Source of the DNA: Streptomyces justiciae
GTDB taxonomy: Bacteria; Actinomycetota; Actinomycetes; Streptomycetales; Streptomycetaceae
Length of the DNA stretch: 64,000 bases
Reading direction: 5' to 3'
Assembly (NCBI RefSeq): GCF_015163075.1
Contig: NZ_JADDXU010000001.1
Span: 372,001 to 436,000 of the forward strand
The position numbers were made by a program, and so were the translations under genes. Positions 1 through 11,303 of the stretch are shown here, piece after piece (within the stretch, counting starts at the first letter, position 1; each line of letters opens with the position of its first letter). The notes under the pieces were generated by a model that worked only from the letters and a program-made list of their open reading frames with translations, was not told the origin of the DNA and did no database searches.

Positions 1-98
1 CGAGGAAAGGCTGCGCACCACATTGCGCTCCCCGCACCACTGACCCCCACCTGTGGACAACCCCTGCCGCTGTCACACCCCACCGGTACCGTCGGATC

Positions 99-2399
99 AT
101 GGCTCAACAGGCGGGGAACGCGACGGGCGAGCGGCGACTCGCCGTCCTCGAGGGCGTGCTGGAGCGCATCACGTACGCCAACGAGGAGAACGGCTACACC
201 GTCGCGCGCGTGGACACCGGCCGGGGCGGCGGCGACCTGCTCACGGTCGTCGGCGCGCTGCTCGGCGCCCAGGTCGGCGAGTCCCTGCGCATGGAGGGGC
301 GTTGGGGCTCCCACCCGCAGTACGGCAAGCAGTTCACCGTGGAGAACTACACGACGGTGCTGCCCGCCACCGTCCAGGGCATCCGCCGTTACCTCGGCTC
401 GGGCCTGGTCAAGGGCATCGGCCCGGTCTTCGCCGACCGCATCACCCAGCACTTCGGCCTGGACACCCTCCAGATCATCGAGGAGGAGCCCAAGCGGCTC
501 ATCGAGGTCCCCGGCCTCGGCCCGAAGCGCACCAAGAAGATCGCCGACGCCTGGGAGGAGCAGAAGGCGATCAAGGAGGTCATGCTCTTCCTCCAGACCG
601 TCGAGGTGTCGACGTCGATCGCGGTCCGGATCTACAAGAAGTACGGCGACGCCTCCATCTCCGTCGTCAAGAACCAGCCCTACCGCCTCGCCGCCGACGT
701 CTGGGGCATCGGCTTCCTCACCGCCGACAAGATCGCCCAGTCCGTCGGCATCCCGCACGACAGCCCGGAGCGCGTGAAGGCCGGCCTCCAGTACGCCCTC
801 TCGCAGGCCACCGACCAGGGCAACTGCTACCTGCCCGAGGAGCGGCTGATCGCCGACGCGGTGAAGCTGCTCCAGGTCGACACCGGCCTGGTCATCGAGT
901 GCCTCGCCGAACTGGCCGTACCGGCGGAGGAAGGCGAGGACCCGGGCGTCGTACGGGAGAAGGTCCCCGGGGAGCACGGCGAACCCGTCACCGCCGTCTA
1001 TCTGGTCCCCTTCCACCGCGCCGAACTCTCCCTCGCCGCCCAGCTGCTGCGCCTCCTGCGCACCGACGAGGACCGGATGCCGGGCTTTAGGGACGTGGCC
1101 TGGGACAAGGCGCTGACCTGGCTCAAGGGCCGTACGGGAGCCGAGCTGGCGCCCGAGCAGGAGGCCGCCGTCAAGCTGGCGCTCACCGAGAAGGTCGCCG
1201 TCCTGACCGGCGGACCCGGCTGCGGCAAGTCCTTCACGGTCCGCTCGATCGTGGAGCTGGCCCGCGCCAAGAAGGCCAGGGTGGTGCTGGCCGCCCCCAC
1301 CGGCCGCGCCGCCAAGCGCCTCGCCGAGCTCACCGGCGCCGAGGCCTCCACCGTCCACCGCCTCCTGGAGCTGAAGCCGGGCGGTGACGCGGCCTACGAC
1401 AAGGACCGCCCGCTGGACGCCGACCTGGTCGTCGTGGACGAGGCGTCCATGCTGGACCTGCTGCTCGCCAACAAGCTGGTGAAGGCGGTGCCGCCGGGGG
1501 CGCATCTGCTGTTCGTGGGGGACGTGGACCAGCTGCCGTCCGTCGGCGCGGGCGAGGTGCTCCGGGACCTGCTCGCCGACGGCAGCCCGATCCCCGCCGT
1601 GCGCCTCACGCGCGTGTTCCGCCAGGCGCAGCAGTCCGGCGTGGTGACCAACGCGCACCGGATCAACGCCGGGCAGCATCCCGTCACCGACGGCATGAAG
1701 GACTTCTTCCTCTTCGTCGAGGACGACACGGAGGAGGCCGGGCGGCTCACGGTGGACGTGGCGGCCCGTCGGATTCCGGCCAAGTTCGGCCTCGACCCGC
1801 GCCGGGACGTCCAGGTGCTCGCGCCCATGCACCGCGGGCCCGCCGGCGCCGGCAACCTCAACGGCCTGTTGCAGCAGGCCATCACGCCCGGCCGGCCCGA
1901 CGTGCCCGAGAAGCGGTTCGGCGGCCGGGTCTTCCGGGTCGGCGACAAGGTCACCCAGATTCGCAACAATTACGAGAAGGGCAAGAACGGTGTCTTCAAC
2001 GGCACCGTGGGCGTGGTCACCTCGCTCGACCCGGTCGACCAGCGCCTGACGGTGCTGACCGACGAGGACGAGGAGGTGCCGTACGAGTTCGACGAACTGG
2101 ACGAGCTGGCCCACGCGTACGCGGTGACCATTCACCGCTCCCAGGGCAGTGAATATCCGGCCGTGGTGATCCCGGTCACCACCGGCGCCTGGATGATGCT
2201 CCAGCGGAACCTGCTCTACACGGCGGTCACCCGGGCCAAGAAGCTGGTCGTCCTGGTCGGTTCGCGCAAGGCGATAGGCCAGGCGGTGCGCACGGTGTCG
2301 GCGGGGCGGCGCTGCACGGCGCTGGACTTCAGGCTCTCACCAAAAAATGATCGATCAAATGAGTCACCTAGGTCACAGAGCCCTTCCGGAACCGGGTAG
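99..2399 (+). CDS. recD2: RecD2-type ATP-dependent DNA helicase
   Basis: The 766-residue protein is a superfamily 1B helicase of the RecD2 kind, which unwinds DNA 5' to 3' outside a RecBCD complex. The N-terminal part (about 20-250) has the OB-like and helix-hairpin-helix character of RecD2 (IEVPGLGPKRTKKI near 150). Walker A is TGGPGCGKS near residue 370, Walker B is VVVDEAS near 445, and the C-terminal motif AVTIHRSQGSEYP near 680 is the UvrD/RecD signature. Length fits RecD2 (about 700-750). ATG 99 is used because homology begins right after it; no strong ribosome binding site is visible. It is followed after 151 bp by citrate synthase. Family is certain; the cellular role is inferred. Confidence 0.93.
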   Translation: MAQQAGNATGERRLAVLEGVLERITYANEENGYTVARVDTGRGGGDLLTVVGALLGAQVGESLRMEGRWGSHPQYGKQFTVENYTTVLPATVQGIRRYLGSGLVKGIGPVFADRITQHFGLDTLQIIEEEPKRLIEVPGLGPKRTKKIADAWEEQKAIKEVMLFLQTVEVSTSIAVRIYKKYGDASISVVKNQPYRLAADVWGIGFLTADKIAQSVGIPHDSPERVKAGLQYALSQATDQGNCYLPEERLIADAVKLLQVDTGLVIECLAELAVPAEEGEDPGVVREKVPGEHGEPVTAVYLVPFHRAELSLAAQLLRLLRTDEDRMPGFRDVAWDKALTWLKGRTGAELAPEQEAAVKLALTEKVAVLTGGPGCGKSFTVRSIVELARAKKARVVLAAPTGRAAKRLAELTGAEASTVHRLLELKPGGDAAYDKDRPLDADLVVVDEASMLDLLLANKLVKAVPPGAHLLFVGDVDQLPSVGAGEVLRDLLADGSPIPAVRLTRVFRQAQQSGVVTNAHRINAGQHPVTDGMKDFFLFVEDDTEEAGRLTVDVAARRIPAKFGLDPRRDVQVLAPMHRGPAGAGNLNGLLQQAITPGRPDVPEKRFGGRVFRVGDKVTQIRNNYEKGKNGVFNGTVGVVTSLDPVDQRLTVLTDEDEEVPYEFDELDELAHAYAVTIHRSQGSEYPAVVIPVTTGAWMMLQRNLLYTAVTRAKKLVVLVGSRKAIGQAVRTVSAGRRCTALDFRLSPKNDRSNESPRSQSPSGTG

Positions 2400-2550
2400 A
2401 GGAGGGGCAGGATGGGCAAGTTGGCGGCACTGAGTGCCGCCAATAGGCCCAATGGTCGACCCCCAGTGCACTCTCCTGCGCCGAATGGGGGATGGTAGAG
2501 ACAGTCAGGGCAACCTCGAAGATGAGGCACAACGTCGGGTGAGGGAAGAC

Positions 2551-3840
<1,290 letters not shown>

Positions 3841-3870
3841 CCGTTGCGCTGAGCCGCGCAGGCCACACAG

Positions 3871-3901
3871 GGCCCCGCATGCCGATGCCGGCTGCGGGGC
3901 C
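3871..3901 (+). terminator. citA terminator hairpin
   Basis: A 9-bp perfect stem (GGCCCCGCA / TGCGGGGCC) lies 30 bp after the citrate synthase stop codon. There is no long T tract, as is usual in Streptomyces. Confidence 0.7.
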
Positions 3902-3936
3902 TCGTCGTATGCCGGGAAGTGAACGGTGAATAGAAG

Positions 3937-3985
3937 AAGGCGCCCTGGCGGCGGTCCCCCCACGGGCCGACGTCCAGGGCGCCTT
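3937..3985. terminator. second strong hairpin after citA
   Basis: A 12-bp perfect stem (AAGGCGCCCTGG / CCAGGGCGCCTT) with a 25-nt loop. It can act in both directions, stopping citA read-through and transcription from the opposite strand. A CCCCCCACGGG motif occurs in the loop and again near 4006, which I cannot explain. Confidence 0.6.
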
Positions 3986-4436
3986 CCCATGTCCCGGTGC
4001 GGATTCCCCCCACGGGATCCGGCCGGGCGTCTGTGAGAAAACAGCGCCTGAATCGCTGTGTTGAGCAGAACGAGCAAAACTCGTCGTACTCCTACTTGTG
4101 TGTACTGCTGTGTGCGATCTGCCGGGACAGCGCACGGTCGGGAGGGCCGCTCAAAGCTTCCCGACGTACGTGCCCCGGCAACGCATCTCTGAGGAAGTCC
4201 CCCAAGACATCCCCAGATGCCAGGATGCGCCCCCCAAGACGCGGCCTGACATCGTCAACTTAGACCTTCGAACCCCTTCGATGGTTACGTTCACATCACT
4301 GTGATCTGCGTCTCTTGCATTTGTCCGTTTGATACGCAAGGGGCCGAAACGTCGATCGGGACCCAAGCGTAAGGATGATGCGCGAGCCTTGTGAAGAGCT
4401 TATGTGAGCCTCGCGCCGGACTCCAGAGGGTCCCGC
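3986..4436. other. intergenic stretch, no gene supported
   Basis: About 450 bp between the citA terminators and the end of copA. Only short open frames without family features or ribosome binding sites occur. The segment is less GC-rich around 4250-4400 and contains a TCACA-4-TGTGA dyad near 4290, whose role I cannot assign. Confidence 0.5.
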
Positions 4437-6653
4437 CTAACGGAATGACCGCAATCGCAGGCTGTTCGTCACGACGAAGACCGAGGAGAACGCCATGGCG
4501 GCGCCCGCGATCATCGGGTTCAGCAGTCCCGCGGCGGCCAGCGGCAGCGCGGCCACGTTGTAGCCGAAGGCCCACACCAGGTTCCCCTTGATCGTGGCCA
4601 GCGTCCGCCGCGACAGCCGGATCGCGTCCGCGGCCACCCGCAGATCCCCGCGCACCAGCGTCAGATCGCCCGCCTCGATCGCCGCGTCCGTCCCGGTCCC
4701 CATCGCGAGTCCCAGGTCGGCCGTCGCGAGTGCGGCGGCGTCGTTGACCCCGTCCCCGACCATGGCGACGACCCGCCCCTCGCCCTGCAACCGCCGTACG
4801 GCGTCGACCTTGTCCTCGGGCAGCACCTCGGCCACGACCCGCGTGATCCCGACCCGCTCGGCCACCGCCTCCGCGACCGTCCGGTTGTCCCCGGTCAGCA
4901 GCACCGGCGTGAGCCCCAGCGCCCGCAGCTCCCGCACCGCCTCGGCGCTGGTCTCCTTCACCGCGTCCGCGACGGCCACGACACCGCGTGCCACCCCGTC
5001 CCAGCCGACCACGACGGCCGTACGACCGCCCCTCTCGGCCTCCCCCTTGGCCCGGGCCAACTCCTCCGGCAGCGCATCGAAGAGGCGCCCCACGGCCACG
5101 TCATGGCCCTCCACGCGCCCGCGCACACCCCGCCCGGGGACGTTCACGAACCCCTCGGCCGCCGGCAGCGGCCCCACCCGCTCCTCCGCACCGGCGGCGA
5201 CCGCCCGGGCGACGGGATGCTCGGAGGCGTGCTCCACGGCGCCCGCGAGTCGCAGTACCTGCTTCTCGTCGGCGCCCTGGACGACGTACACCTCCTGGAG
5301 GGTCATCCGGCCGGTGGTCACCGTTCCCGTCTTGTCGAGGACGACGGTGTCGACGCGGCGCGTGTTCTCCAGCACCTCGGGGCCCTTGATGAGGATGCCG
5401 AGCTGGGCGCCACGGCCCGTGCCGACCATCAGGGCGGTCGGGGTCGCCAGGCCCAGCGCGCAGGGGCAGGCGATGATCAGGACGGCGACGGCCGCGGTGA
5501 AGGCGGCGGCCAGGTCGCCGGTCGCGCCGAGCCAGCCGCCGAAGGTGGCGACGGCGATCGCGATGACCACCGGCACGAAGACGGCCGAGATCCGGTCGGC
5601 GAGCCGCTGCACCTCGGCTTTGCCGTTCTGCGCCTCCTCGACCAGCTTCGCCATCCGCGCGAGCTGCGTGTCCGCGCCCACGCGCGTGGCCTCGACGACG
5701 AGCCGCCCGCCGGCGTTCACGGTCGCGCCCGCGACCGCGTCCCCCACCGTCACGTCCACCGGCACCGACTCGCCGGTCAGCATGGCCGCGTCCACGGCGG
5801 AGACGCCCTCGACGACGGTGCCGTCGGTGGCGATCTTCTCCCCGGGACGTACGACGAAACAGTCCCCGACCGTGAGCCGGGACACCGGGACACGGACCTC
5901 ACGGCCGTCCCGCAGGACCGCCACGTCCTTCGCGCCCAGTTCCATCAGGGCCCGCAGCGCGGCTCCCGCCCGCCGCTTGGAGCGGGCCTCGAGATAGCGG
6001 CCGAGCAGGATGAACGTGGTGACGCCCGCGGCCACTTCGAGGTAGATGGTGGAGGCGCTGTCCATGCGCGAGACGGTGAGCGTGAACTCGTCCTTCATGC
6101 CTGCCATGCCCGCGTCCCCGAAGAACAGCGCCCACAGCGACCAGCCGTACGCCGCGAGCGTGCCCAGCGAGACGAGGGTGTCCATGGTGGCCGCGCCGTG
6201 CCGGAGATTGGTCCAGGCGGCGCGGTGGAAGGGCAGCCCGCCCCAGACGACGACGGGGGAGGCGAGGGTGAGGGCCAGCCACTGCCAGTTGTCGAACTGG
6301 AGGGCCGGGATCATCGACAGCAGGACGACGGGCACGGCGAGGAGCGCGGAGACGACGAGCCGCTGCCGCAGGGTCGCGAGCTCGGGGTCCTCCTCGGCCA
6401 CGGGTTCCTCGACCCGTACCGGTTCCTCGGCCGTGTACCCCGTCCTCACCACCGTCGCGATGAGATCCGCGACCTCGACGCCGTCGGCGTAGGTGACCTT
6501 CGCCTTCTCCGTCGCGTAGTTGACGGTGGCGGTCACGCCGTCCATCCGGTTGAGCTTCTTCTCCACGCGGGCGGCGCAGGAGGCGCAGGTCATGCCGCCG
6601 ATGAGGAGCTCGACCTCGGCGGGCGGAGCTATCGGGGCGGTGGTGCCGGACAT
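4437..6653 (-). CDS. copA: copper-translocating P1B-type ATPase
   Basis: The membrane pump exports Cu(I) from the cytoplasm using ATP. The 738 residues hold an N-terminal heavy-metal domain with GMTCASC (Cys23, Cys26), transmembrane segments, a TGES actuator loop, the CPC metal motif (396-398), the phosphorylation motif DKTGT (Asp440), the SEHP motif and [10 protein letters not shown]. It lies 24 bp downstream of the CopZ gene on the same strand and is probably co-transcribed from the promoter carrying the CsoR-like palindrome at 6978. CPC rather than another metal motif and the CopZ neighbour argue for copper or silver. No regulator gene is present in the window. Confidence 0.95.
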   Translation of the reverse strand: MSGTTAPIAPPAEVELLIGGMTCASCAARVEKKLNRMDGVTATVNYATEKAKVTYADGVEVADLIATVVRTGYTAEEPVRVEEPVAEEDPELATLRQRLVVSALLAVPVVLLSMIPALQFDNWQWLALTLASPVVVWGGLPFHRAAWTNLRHGAATMDTLVSLGTLAAYGWSLWALFFGDAGMAGMKDEFTLTVSRMDSASTIYLEVAAGVTTFILLGRYLEARSKRRAGAALRALMELGAKDVAVLRDGREVRVPVSRLTVGDCFVVRPGEKIATDGTVVEGVSAVDAAMLTGESVPVDVTVGDAVAGATVNAGGRLVVEATRVGADTQLARMAKLVEEAQNGKAEVQRLADRISAVFVPVVIAIAVATFGGWLGATGDLAAAFTAAVAVLIIACPCALGLATPTALMVGTGRGAQLGILIKGPEVLENTRRVDTVVLDKTGTVTTGRMTLQEVYVVQGADEKQVLRLAGAVEHASEHPVARAVAAGAEERVGPLPAAEGFVNVPGRGVRGRVEGHDVAVGRLFDALPEELARAKGEAERGGRTAVVVGWDGVARGVVAVADAVKETSAEAVRELRALGLTPVLLTGDNRTVAEAVAERVGITRVVAEVLPEDKVDAVRRLQGEGRVVAMVGDGVNDAAALATADLGLAMGTGTDAAIEAGDLTLVRGDLRVAADAIRLSRRTLATIKGNLVWAFGYNVAALPLAAAGLLNPMIAGAAMAFSSVFVVTNSLRLRSFR

Positions 6654-6677
6654 GTTCCGTACTCCGGTCGGTGCTGG

Positions 6678-6911
6678 TTACGCCTTGCCGACGAGCTCGA
6701 AGCCGGCCTCGTCGACGGCCGCGCGCACGGCTTCCTCGTCGAGCTCGGCGGTGGAGACGACGGTGACCTCGCCGGTGGAGGCGACGGCCTTCACGGAGCT
6801 GACGCCGGGGAGCTCGGAGATCTCGCCGGAGACCGAGCCCTCGCAGTGGCCGCAGCTCATGCCGCTCACCTTGTAGACGGTGGTGACCTGGGTGTCGCTC
6901 TGGGCGGTCAT
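6678..6911 (-). CDS. copZ: copper chaperone, HMA domain
   Basis: A 77-residue single heavy-metal-associated domain with the metal motif GMSCGHCEGSV. It should bind cytosolic Cu(I) and hand it to the adjacent ATPase. The ATG at 6911 is preceded by GAGGAGAACGAG; the longer open frame upstream lacks family character. It is first in the copZ-copA unit, and the palindrome at 6978-6994 lies about 70 bp before it. Confidence 0.92.
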   Translation of the reverse strand: MTAQSDTQVTTVYKVSGMSCGHCEGSVSGEISELPGVSSVKAVASTGEVTVVSTAELDEEAVRAAVDEAGFELVGKA

Positions 6912-6977
6912 CTCGTTCTCCTCTTCGAGGCGTGTGGGTTCTACGGGACCCGCGGTGGCGTCCACGCATTCCACACT

Positions 6978-6994
6978 ATACCCCTAGGGGGTAT
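6978..6994 (-). promoter_or_regulatory. CsoR-type copper operator
   Basis: ATACCCCTAGGGGGTAT is an almost perfect palindrome matching the known actinobacterial CsoR box (ATACCC..GGGTAT) before copper-efflux genes. CsoR tetramers repress until Cu(I) binds. Its TATACCC edge probably overlaps the copZ promoter. Confidence 0.85.
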
Positions 6995-7062
6995 TTCTCC
7001 AAGAGGGGTCGCGGCGGTCCGGCGACCGGGGAATTACCGGGACTTTATGGTAGATACCGATC

Positions 7063-8262
7063 ATGTCGCAGGCCGGGACGCTCATCCTGATCATGTCCAT
7101 CGCGGTGCTGGCACCCCTGCTGGCCTACGGGATCAGCCGCTGGCTGCCGGTGCCGCTCGTCATCTTCGAGATCCTGCTGGGCATCCTGTCCGGCCCGGAC
7201 GTGCTGGGCTGGGCGGGCGACGGGCAGGTCATCGACACGCTGTCCGACCTCGGGCTGGCGATGCTGATCTTCCTCGCCGGGTACGAGATCGAGTTCGACC
7301 GGGTCCGCGGCGCCACCCTGAAGCGCTCGCTGTGGGCGTGGCTGACCGCACTAGTCGTCGGCCTGGCGCTCGCCTCCGCCCTCACCGGTCTGTCCAAGGG
7401 CGTCTACATCGGTACGGCCCTCACCAGCACCGCCCTCGGCACGGTCCTGCCGGTGCTGCGGGACGCGGGGGACCTGCACACGCGGTTCGGTTCGGTGATG
7501 ACGACGTTCGGCGCGGTCGGCGAGTTCGGGCCGATCATCGCCATCGCGCTGCTGCTGAGCGGGCGTTCGCCGGGTCGCTCGACGGCGGTCCTCGCGGCGT
7601 TCGCGCTGCTGACGGCCGCCGCGGTGTGGTGGGCGATGCGTCCGCGCCCGCCGTGGTTCCCGCGGGTGATCGCCAGGACCCTGCACAGCAGCGGCCAGTT
7701 CGCCGTACGCCTGGTCGTGCTGCTCCTCGCCGTGATGCTCGGCATCTCCCAGGCCCTCGGCCTCGACACCCTGCTCGGCGCGTTCGCCGCCGGCATGCTC
7801 ACCCGGCTGCTGCTGCACGGGGCGGCACCGGAGAGCGCGGGGCCGGTCCTGGAGAAGGTCGAGGCGATGGGGTTCGGCTTCCTGGTGCCGGTGTTCTACG
7901 TCGTCACCGGCATCGAGTTCGACCTGGACGCGCTGCTGTCCGGCGGCAGGGCGCTGCTGCTCCTGCCGGTCTTCCTGCTGCTGTTCCTGGCGGTCCGCGG
8001 CCTGCCGGTGTACGCGCTGGCCCCGCCGGATCTCGTACGACGCGATCGGCGCGCCCTGACCCTCTTCGCGTCCACCGCGCTGCCGCTGGTCGTTGCCATC
8101 ACCACGATCGGCGTCGACGACGGGGTCCTGAAGACGGAGGAGGCGGCGGCGCTGGTCGGTGCAGCGATGCTGTCGGTGCTGCTGTTCCCGCTGGCGGGGC
8201 TGAGGCTGCGCGGGGAGCGGAGGGTGGTGGAGGAGCCGCTCGGGGGGTCGGAGTCGTGGTGA
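7063..8262 (+). CDS. CPA2-family cation:proton antiporter (Kef/NapA type)
   Basis: The 399-residue protein is almost entirely hydrophobic, with about 11-12 membrane helices and the sodium/hydrogen exchanger fold. Family hallmarks include GILSGPDVLGW in the second helix and LAMLIFLAGYEIEFD. It is expected to swap Na+ or K+ for H+ at the membrane; the ion cannot be read from the sequence. The ATG at 7063 follows immediately on the divergent copZ promoter region (about 150 bp), but nothing links it to copper. Confidence 0.87.
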   Translation: MSQAGTLILIMSIAVLAPLLAYGISRWLPVPLVIFEILLGILSGPDVLGWAGDGQVIDTLSDLGLAMLIFLAGYEIEFDRVRGATLKRSLWAWLTALVVGLALASALTGLSKGVYIGTALTSTALGTVLPVLRDAGDLHTRFGSVMTTFGAVGEFGPIIAIALLLSGRSPGRSTAVLAAFALLTAAAVWWAMRPRPPWFPRVIARTLHSSGQFAVRLVVLLLAVMLGISQALGLDTLLGAFAAGMLTRLLLHGAAPESAGPVLEKVEAMGFGFLVPVFYVVTGIEFDLDALLSGGRALLLLPVFLLLFLAVRGLPVYALAPPDLVRRDRRALTLFASTALPLVVAITTIGVDDGVLKTEEAAALVGAAMLSVLLFPLAGLRLRGERRVVEEPLGGSESW

Positions 8263-8343
8263 GAGCGGGCCACCGGCCACCTGCGGCGGCGTGCTGCCGG
8301 GTCAGGATGTACCCGGCAGACATGCACGTCGATGGGAGCGCAC

Positions 8344-9387
8344 ATGCGGGCAGTGGTGTTCGAGCGGTACGGCGAGCCGGCCGAGGTGCGGGAGGTGCCC
8401 GACCCGGAACCGGCCCCGCACGGGGTCGTCGTCCGCGTGGCGGCCACCGGCCTGTGCCGCAGCGACTGGCACGGCTGGCAGGGCCACGACCCTGACATCA
8501 CGCTCCCGCACGTGCCCGGCCATGAACTCGCCGGAGTCGTCGAGGCGGTCGGCGACCGGGTCACCGGCTGGCGCCCCGGCGACCGTGTCACCGTCCCCTT
8601 CGTGTGCGCCTGCGGAAGCTGCGCCGCCTGCGCGGCCGGCGACCACCAGATCTGCGAGCGGCAGACCCAGCCCGGCTTCACCCACTGGGGTTCCTTCGCG
8701 CAGTACGTGGCGCTGGACCATGCCGACGTGAACCTGGTGGCGGTCCCGGAGGACCTCTCCTTCGCCACCGCCGCCTCCCTAGGCTGCCGGTTCGCCACGG
8801 CGTTCCGGGCGGTGGTGCAGCAGGGGCGGGTCGCGGCGGGGGAGTGGGTCGCGGTGCACGGCTGCGGCGGGGTGGGTCTGTCGGCGGTGATGATCGCGGC
8901 GGCTTCCGGAGCGCGGGTGGTGGCGGTGGACGTGTCGCCCCAAGCGCTGGAGCTGGCACGGAAGTTCGGGGCGGTGGCGGCCGTGGACGCGTCGGCGGTC
9001 GGTGACACGGCCGCGGCGGTACGTGAACTGACCGGTGGCGGCGCCCACTTGTCGCTGGACGCGCTGGGCTCCCCGGTCACCTGCGCGGCCTCCGTCAACT
9101 CCCTGCGCCGCCGTGGCCGGCACCTCCAGGTCGGCCTGCTGCCCTCGGCGGACGGCACGACCCCCGTCCCGATGGCCCGCGTGATCGCCCTGGAGCTGGA
9201 GATCCTGGGCAGCCACGGCATGGCGGCGCACACCTATCCCGGGATGCTGGAACTGGTACGGGCGGGCGTGCTCCGGCCGGACCTGCTGGTGACGTCCACG
9301 ATCGACCTGACCGCGACCCCGGCCGCCCTGGCGTCGATGGCCACGACACCCGGCGCCGGGGTGACGGTCATCGAGCCGTGGAGCTGA
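8344..9387 (+). CDS. zinc-dependent alcohol dehydrogenase (MDR family)
   Basis: A 347-residue medium-chain dehydrogenase/reductase oxidising an alcohol with NAD(P)+. Visible are the catalytic zinc ligands (LCRSDWHGW and HVPGHELAG), four structural-zinc cysteines ([17 protein letters not shown]) and the Rossmann motif [12 protein letters not shown] prefer the ATG at 8344 because GGGAG lies 6-11 nt before it; an in-frame ATG at 8332 would add four residues. It stands alone and the substrate is unknown. Confidence 0.9.
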   Translation: MRAVVFERYGEPAEVREVPDPEPAPHGVVVRVAATGLCRSDWHGWQGHDPDITLPHVPGHELAGVVEAVGDRVTGWRPGDRVTVPFVCACGSCAACAAGDHQICERQTQPGFTHWGSFAQYVALDHADVNLVAVPEDLSFATAASLGCRFATAFRAVVQQGRVAAGEWVAVHGCGGVGLSAVMIAAASGARVVAVDVSPQALELARKFGAVAAVDASAVGDTAAAVRELTGGGAHLSLDALGSPVTCAASVNSLRRRGRHLQVGLLPSADGTTPVPMARVIALELEILGSHGMAAHTYPGMLELVRAGVLRPDLLVTSTIDLTATPAALASMATTPGAGVTVIEPWS

Positions 9388-9436
9388 GAGAGCGGCGGCC
9401 GATCAAGGAGCCGTGACGTTGAGGGCGGCCCACTCC

Positions 9437-9780
9437 GGCCCGGGTGTTGTGCCCGTAGACCTCCAACTAGACGCGATGCAGCCCGAGTTCCTCGAAGCCG
9501 TACCCGACGACGAGGCGCGTCGCCTCGGTGCCGAGGCCGCGGTCACGGCCCCGGGGTCCGAGGAGCGTGCGGAACGTACAGCAGCGCGCCCGCGCGTCCC
9601 ACTCGTACAGCACGACCTCGCCGACGAGTTCGCCGGTGGCACGGTCGGTGACGGCGAGATCGAGACGGTCGGGCTGGGCGGACCGGGAGCCGTACCAGGA
9701 GCGCAGGTGCTCCAGGGTGAACTCGGCGTCCGGCCCGCCGGTGAAGCGGACGACCTCGGGGTCGGCAAGCGTGTTTCCGC
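9437..9780 (-). pseudogene. GNAT acetyltransferase remnant
   Basis: Reading leftward from about 9780, the frame encodes a recognisable GNAT core (DPEVVRFTGG, TGELVGEVVLYEW, and the acetyl-CoA loop GRDRGLGTEATRLVVGYGF). A TAG at 9467-9469 then interrupts the conserved HRVxLEVY motif, and homology continues only to about 9437. The N-terminal strand and helix are also missing, because the frame begins inside the end of the upstream HTH gene. It looks like a decayed gene. Confidence 0.7.
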
Positions 9781-9981
9781 TCAGTCCTCTCGTCTGCCGC
9801 GGTTGCCCGGCCGGGCGGCGACCCACGCCCGTACGGTGTCCGCGTACCAGAAGGGCTTGCCGCCCTCCACATGGTCGGGTGGCGGCAGGAGCCCGTGCTT
9901 GCGGTACGACCGCACGGTGTCCGGCTGCACCTTGATGTGCGCGGCGATCTCCTTGTACGACCAGAGCCTTCGGTCGGTCAT
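9781..9981 (-). CDS. small BldC/MerR-like helix-turn-helix protein
   Basis: A 66-residue protein made of one winged-helix DNA-binding domain: WSYKEIAAHIKVQPDTV forms the helix-turn-helix and HGLLPPPDHVEGGKPFWY the wing, as in BldC, AlpA and excisionase-like regulators. The ATG at 9981 has GGGAGG about 9 nt upstream. It overlaps the start of the GNAT remnant. Direct repeats of CGTGACAC 20 bp apart (10149 and 10169) lie upstream and could be its own sites. Target and function are unknown; a transfer origin is possible but not shown. Confidence 0.75.
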   Translation of the reverse strand: MTDRRLWSYKEIAAHIKVQPDTVRSYRKHGLLPPPDHVEGGKPFWYADTVRAWVAARPGNRGRRED

Positions 9982-10346
9982 GAGGTGCACCTCCCTGCGC
10001 GCGCCGCGGCGGCGGCCGGGAACGGCCGTCGGGGGTACCGGGCGCTGCGCTGGCGTCACAAAGCCTGTGCCCCGTGAACGACGGAGAGTGAGCGCAGGTC
10101 AGGCGCTGTGCACCGGGTGTGACGCAAGACCCGCGTATCCGCGACATGCGTGACACACAAGGGGCGTTCGTGACACGAGTGCAGCAAAGGCGCACGCGGG
10201 CGCGTGGGCGCGGCGCGTTGACAGGGCGACGCAAGAGCGTCCACACAGGTGGAGCCGGACCCGCTGCGCCGGGCCCGGCTCCACCAGCTCCCCCGCCTCC
10301 CCGGTGGCCACTAGGGCGCACAACGGCCGGGAGCCACAGACTGCAT
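9982..10346. other. intergenic stretch with direct repeats and a hairpin
   Basis: About 365 bp upstream of the small HTH gene and downstream of the AraC gene. It holds clustered GTGAC motifs (two CGTGACAC copies 20 bp apart at 10149 and 10169) and the hairpin at 10248-10285. I see no coding sequence. Confidence 0.5.
10248..10285 (-). terminator. hairpin downstream of AraC gene
   Basis: An 11-bp perfect stem (GGTGGAGCCGG / CCGGCTCCACC) lies 62 bp beyond the end of the AraC-type gene. Confidence 0.6.
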
Positions 10347-11282
10347 TCAGCCAACCCCGGGGGTCTTGGAAAAATCCGCACTCCCCCTCGATCCGGGCGC
10401 CGCGAGCACCAGACTCGTCGCCTCGCCGCTGATCCGGTCGCCCGCGGCCGGACCGTGTGCCCCGCGCCGGGCGAGCGTGAACTCCCGCGGCGTGCACCCG
10501 GTCATCGCCTTGAACTCCCCGCTGAGATGGGCCTGGTCGTAGAACCCGCACATCGCCGCGGTCTCCGCCTGCCCCCGCCCCGCGGCCAGCAGCCGCCGCG
10601 CCCGCTGCAACCGCAGCACCCGCGCCGCCGCCTTCGGCCCGAGGCCGATCTGCTCCCGGAACCGGCTCTCCAACTGCCGCACACTCCAGCCGACATCCTC
10701 GGCGAGCCGCGGCACGGGGATCGCCCCACCCGTCCGCACCAACTCCGCCCACGCCCGCACCACCCGAGCCGACGGAGCCGTACCGCCCCGCGACCACCGC
10801 ACCAACACATCGTCCAGCAGCCCGAACCGGGCCCCCCAGGACGGCAAAGCACCGAGTGCGGCGGCGAGTTCATCGACCCGCCCGGGCAGCACATGCGGCA
10901 ACTCGTCAGGATCGACGGTCCGGTTGGCGAGCTCGTACTGCGGCGTCCCGAACAACGAGAAGGCGGCCCAGGGAGCGAGCAACACCTCGATCCCCGAGAG
11001 CCGCCCGTTGTGCTCACCGATGGCAGGGGTGGTGGTCGGACCGCAGTAGACCGACACCAGCGTGTCCGGCGCCCGCCCCGCCCGACTGATGCGCACCGAC
11101 TCCCCGAACCCCAACAGCAGCGTGGCCGCCCCGATGGGCGCCTCCAGCCGCCGCCGGGGCCGATCAAGCGCCAGCCGAACCCCGCGATACGAGATGACAC
11201 CAGGCCGAAGGCGGGCATGAGGCAGCGAGAGCGCAACTTCCCAGGACCCCAACGGCCCATGTCCAGAACGGACACTTGTCAT
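10347..11282 (-). CDS. AraC-family transcriptional regulator
   Basis: A 311-residue protein with a variable N-terminal sensor half and a C-terminal AraC/XylS DNA-binding domain: first HTH in RLAEDVGWSVRQLESRFRE, second in TAAMCGFYDQAHLSGEFKAM, then the family ending GCTPREF. The first helix diverges somewhat from the consensus. The start at 11282 (TSVRSGHGPLG) follows GGGGCG; the open frame extends further upstream through a dispersed repeat and is unlikely to be coding there. It may control itself or neighbours; nothing in the sequence identifies the effector. Confidence 0.88.
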   Translation of the reverse strand: MTSVRSGHGPLGSWEVALSLPHARLRPGVISYRGVRLALDRPRRRLEAPIGAATLLLGFGESVRISRAGRAPDTLVSVYCGPTTTPAIGEHNGRLSGIEVLLAPWAAFSLFGTPQYELANRTVDPDELPHVLPGRVDELAAALGALPSWGARFGLLDDVLVRWSRGGTAPSARVVRAWAELVRTGGAIPVPRLAEDVGWSVRQLESRFREQIGLGPKAAARVLRLQRARRLLAAGRGQAETAAMCGFYDQAHLSGEFKAMTGCTPREFTLARRGAHGPAAGDRISGEATSLVLAAPGSRGSADFSKTPGVG

Positions 11283-11303
11283 CGCCCCATGCTGCAACAC
11301 CCC

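Noticed and set aside
2434..2550. Longer N-terminus for citrate synthase
   Set aside because: The extension has no similarity to the family, and GTG 2551 gives the typical start and length.
5103..8495. A 1130-codon plus-strand open frame
   Set aside because: It runs antisense through copA and copZ and out of frame through the antiporter. Composition follows the third-position GC bias of the real genes and no family motif appears.
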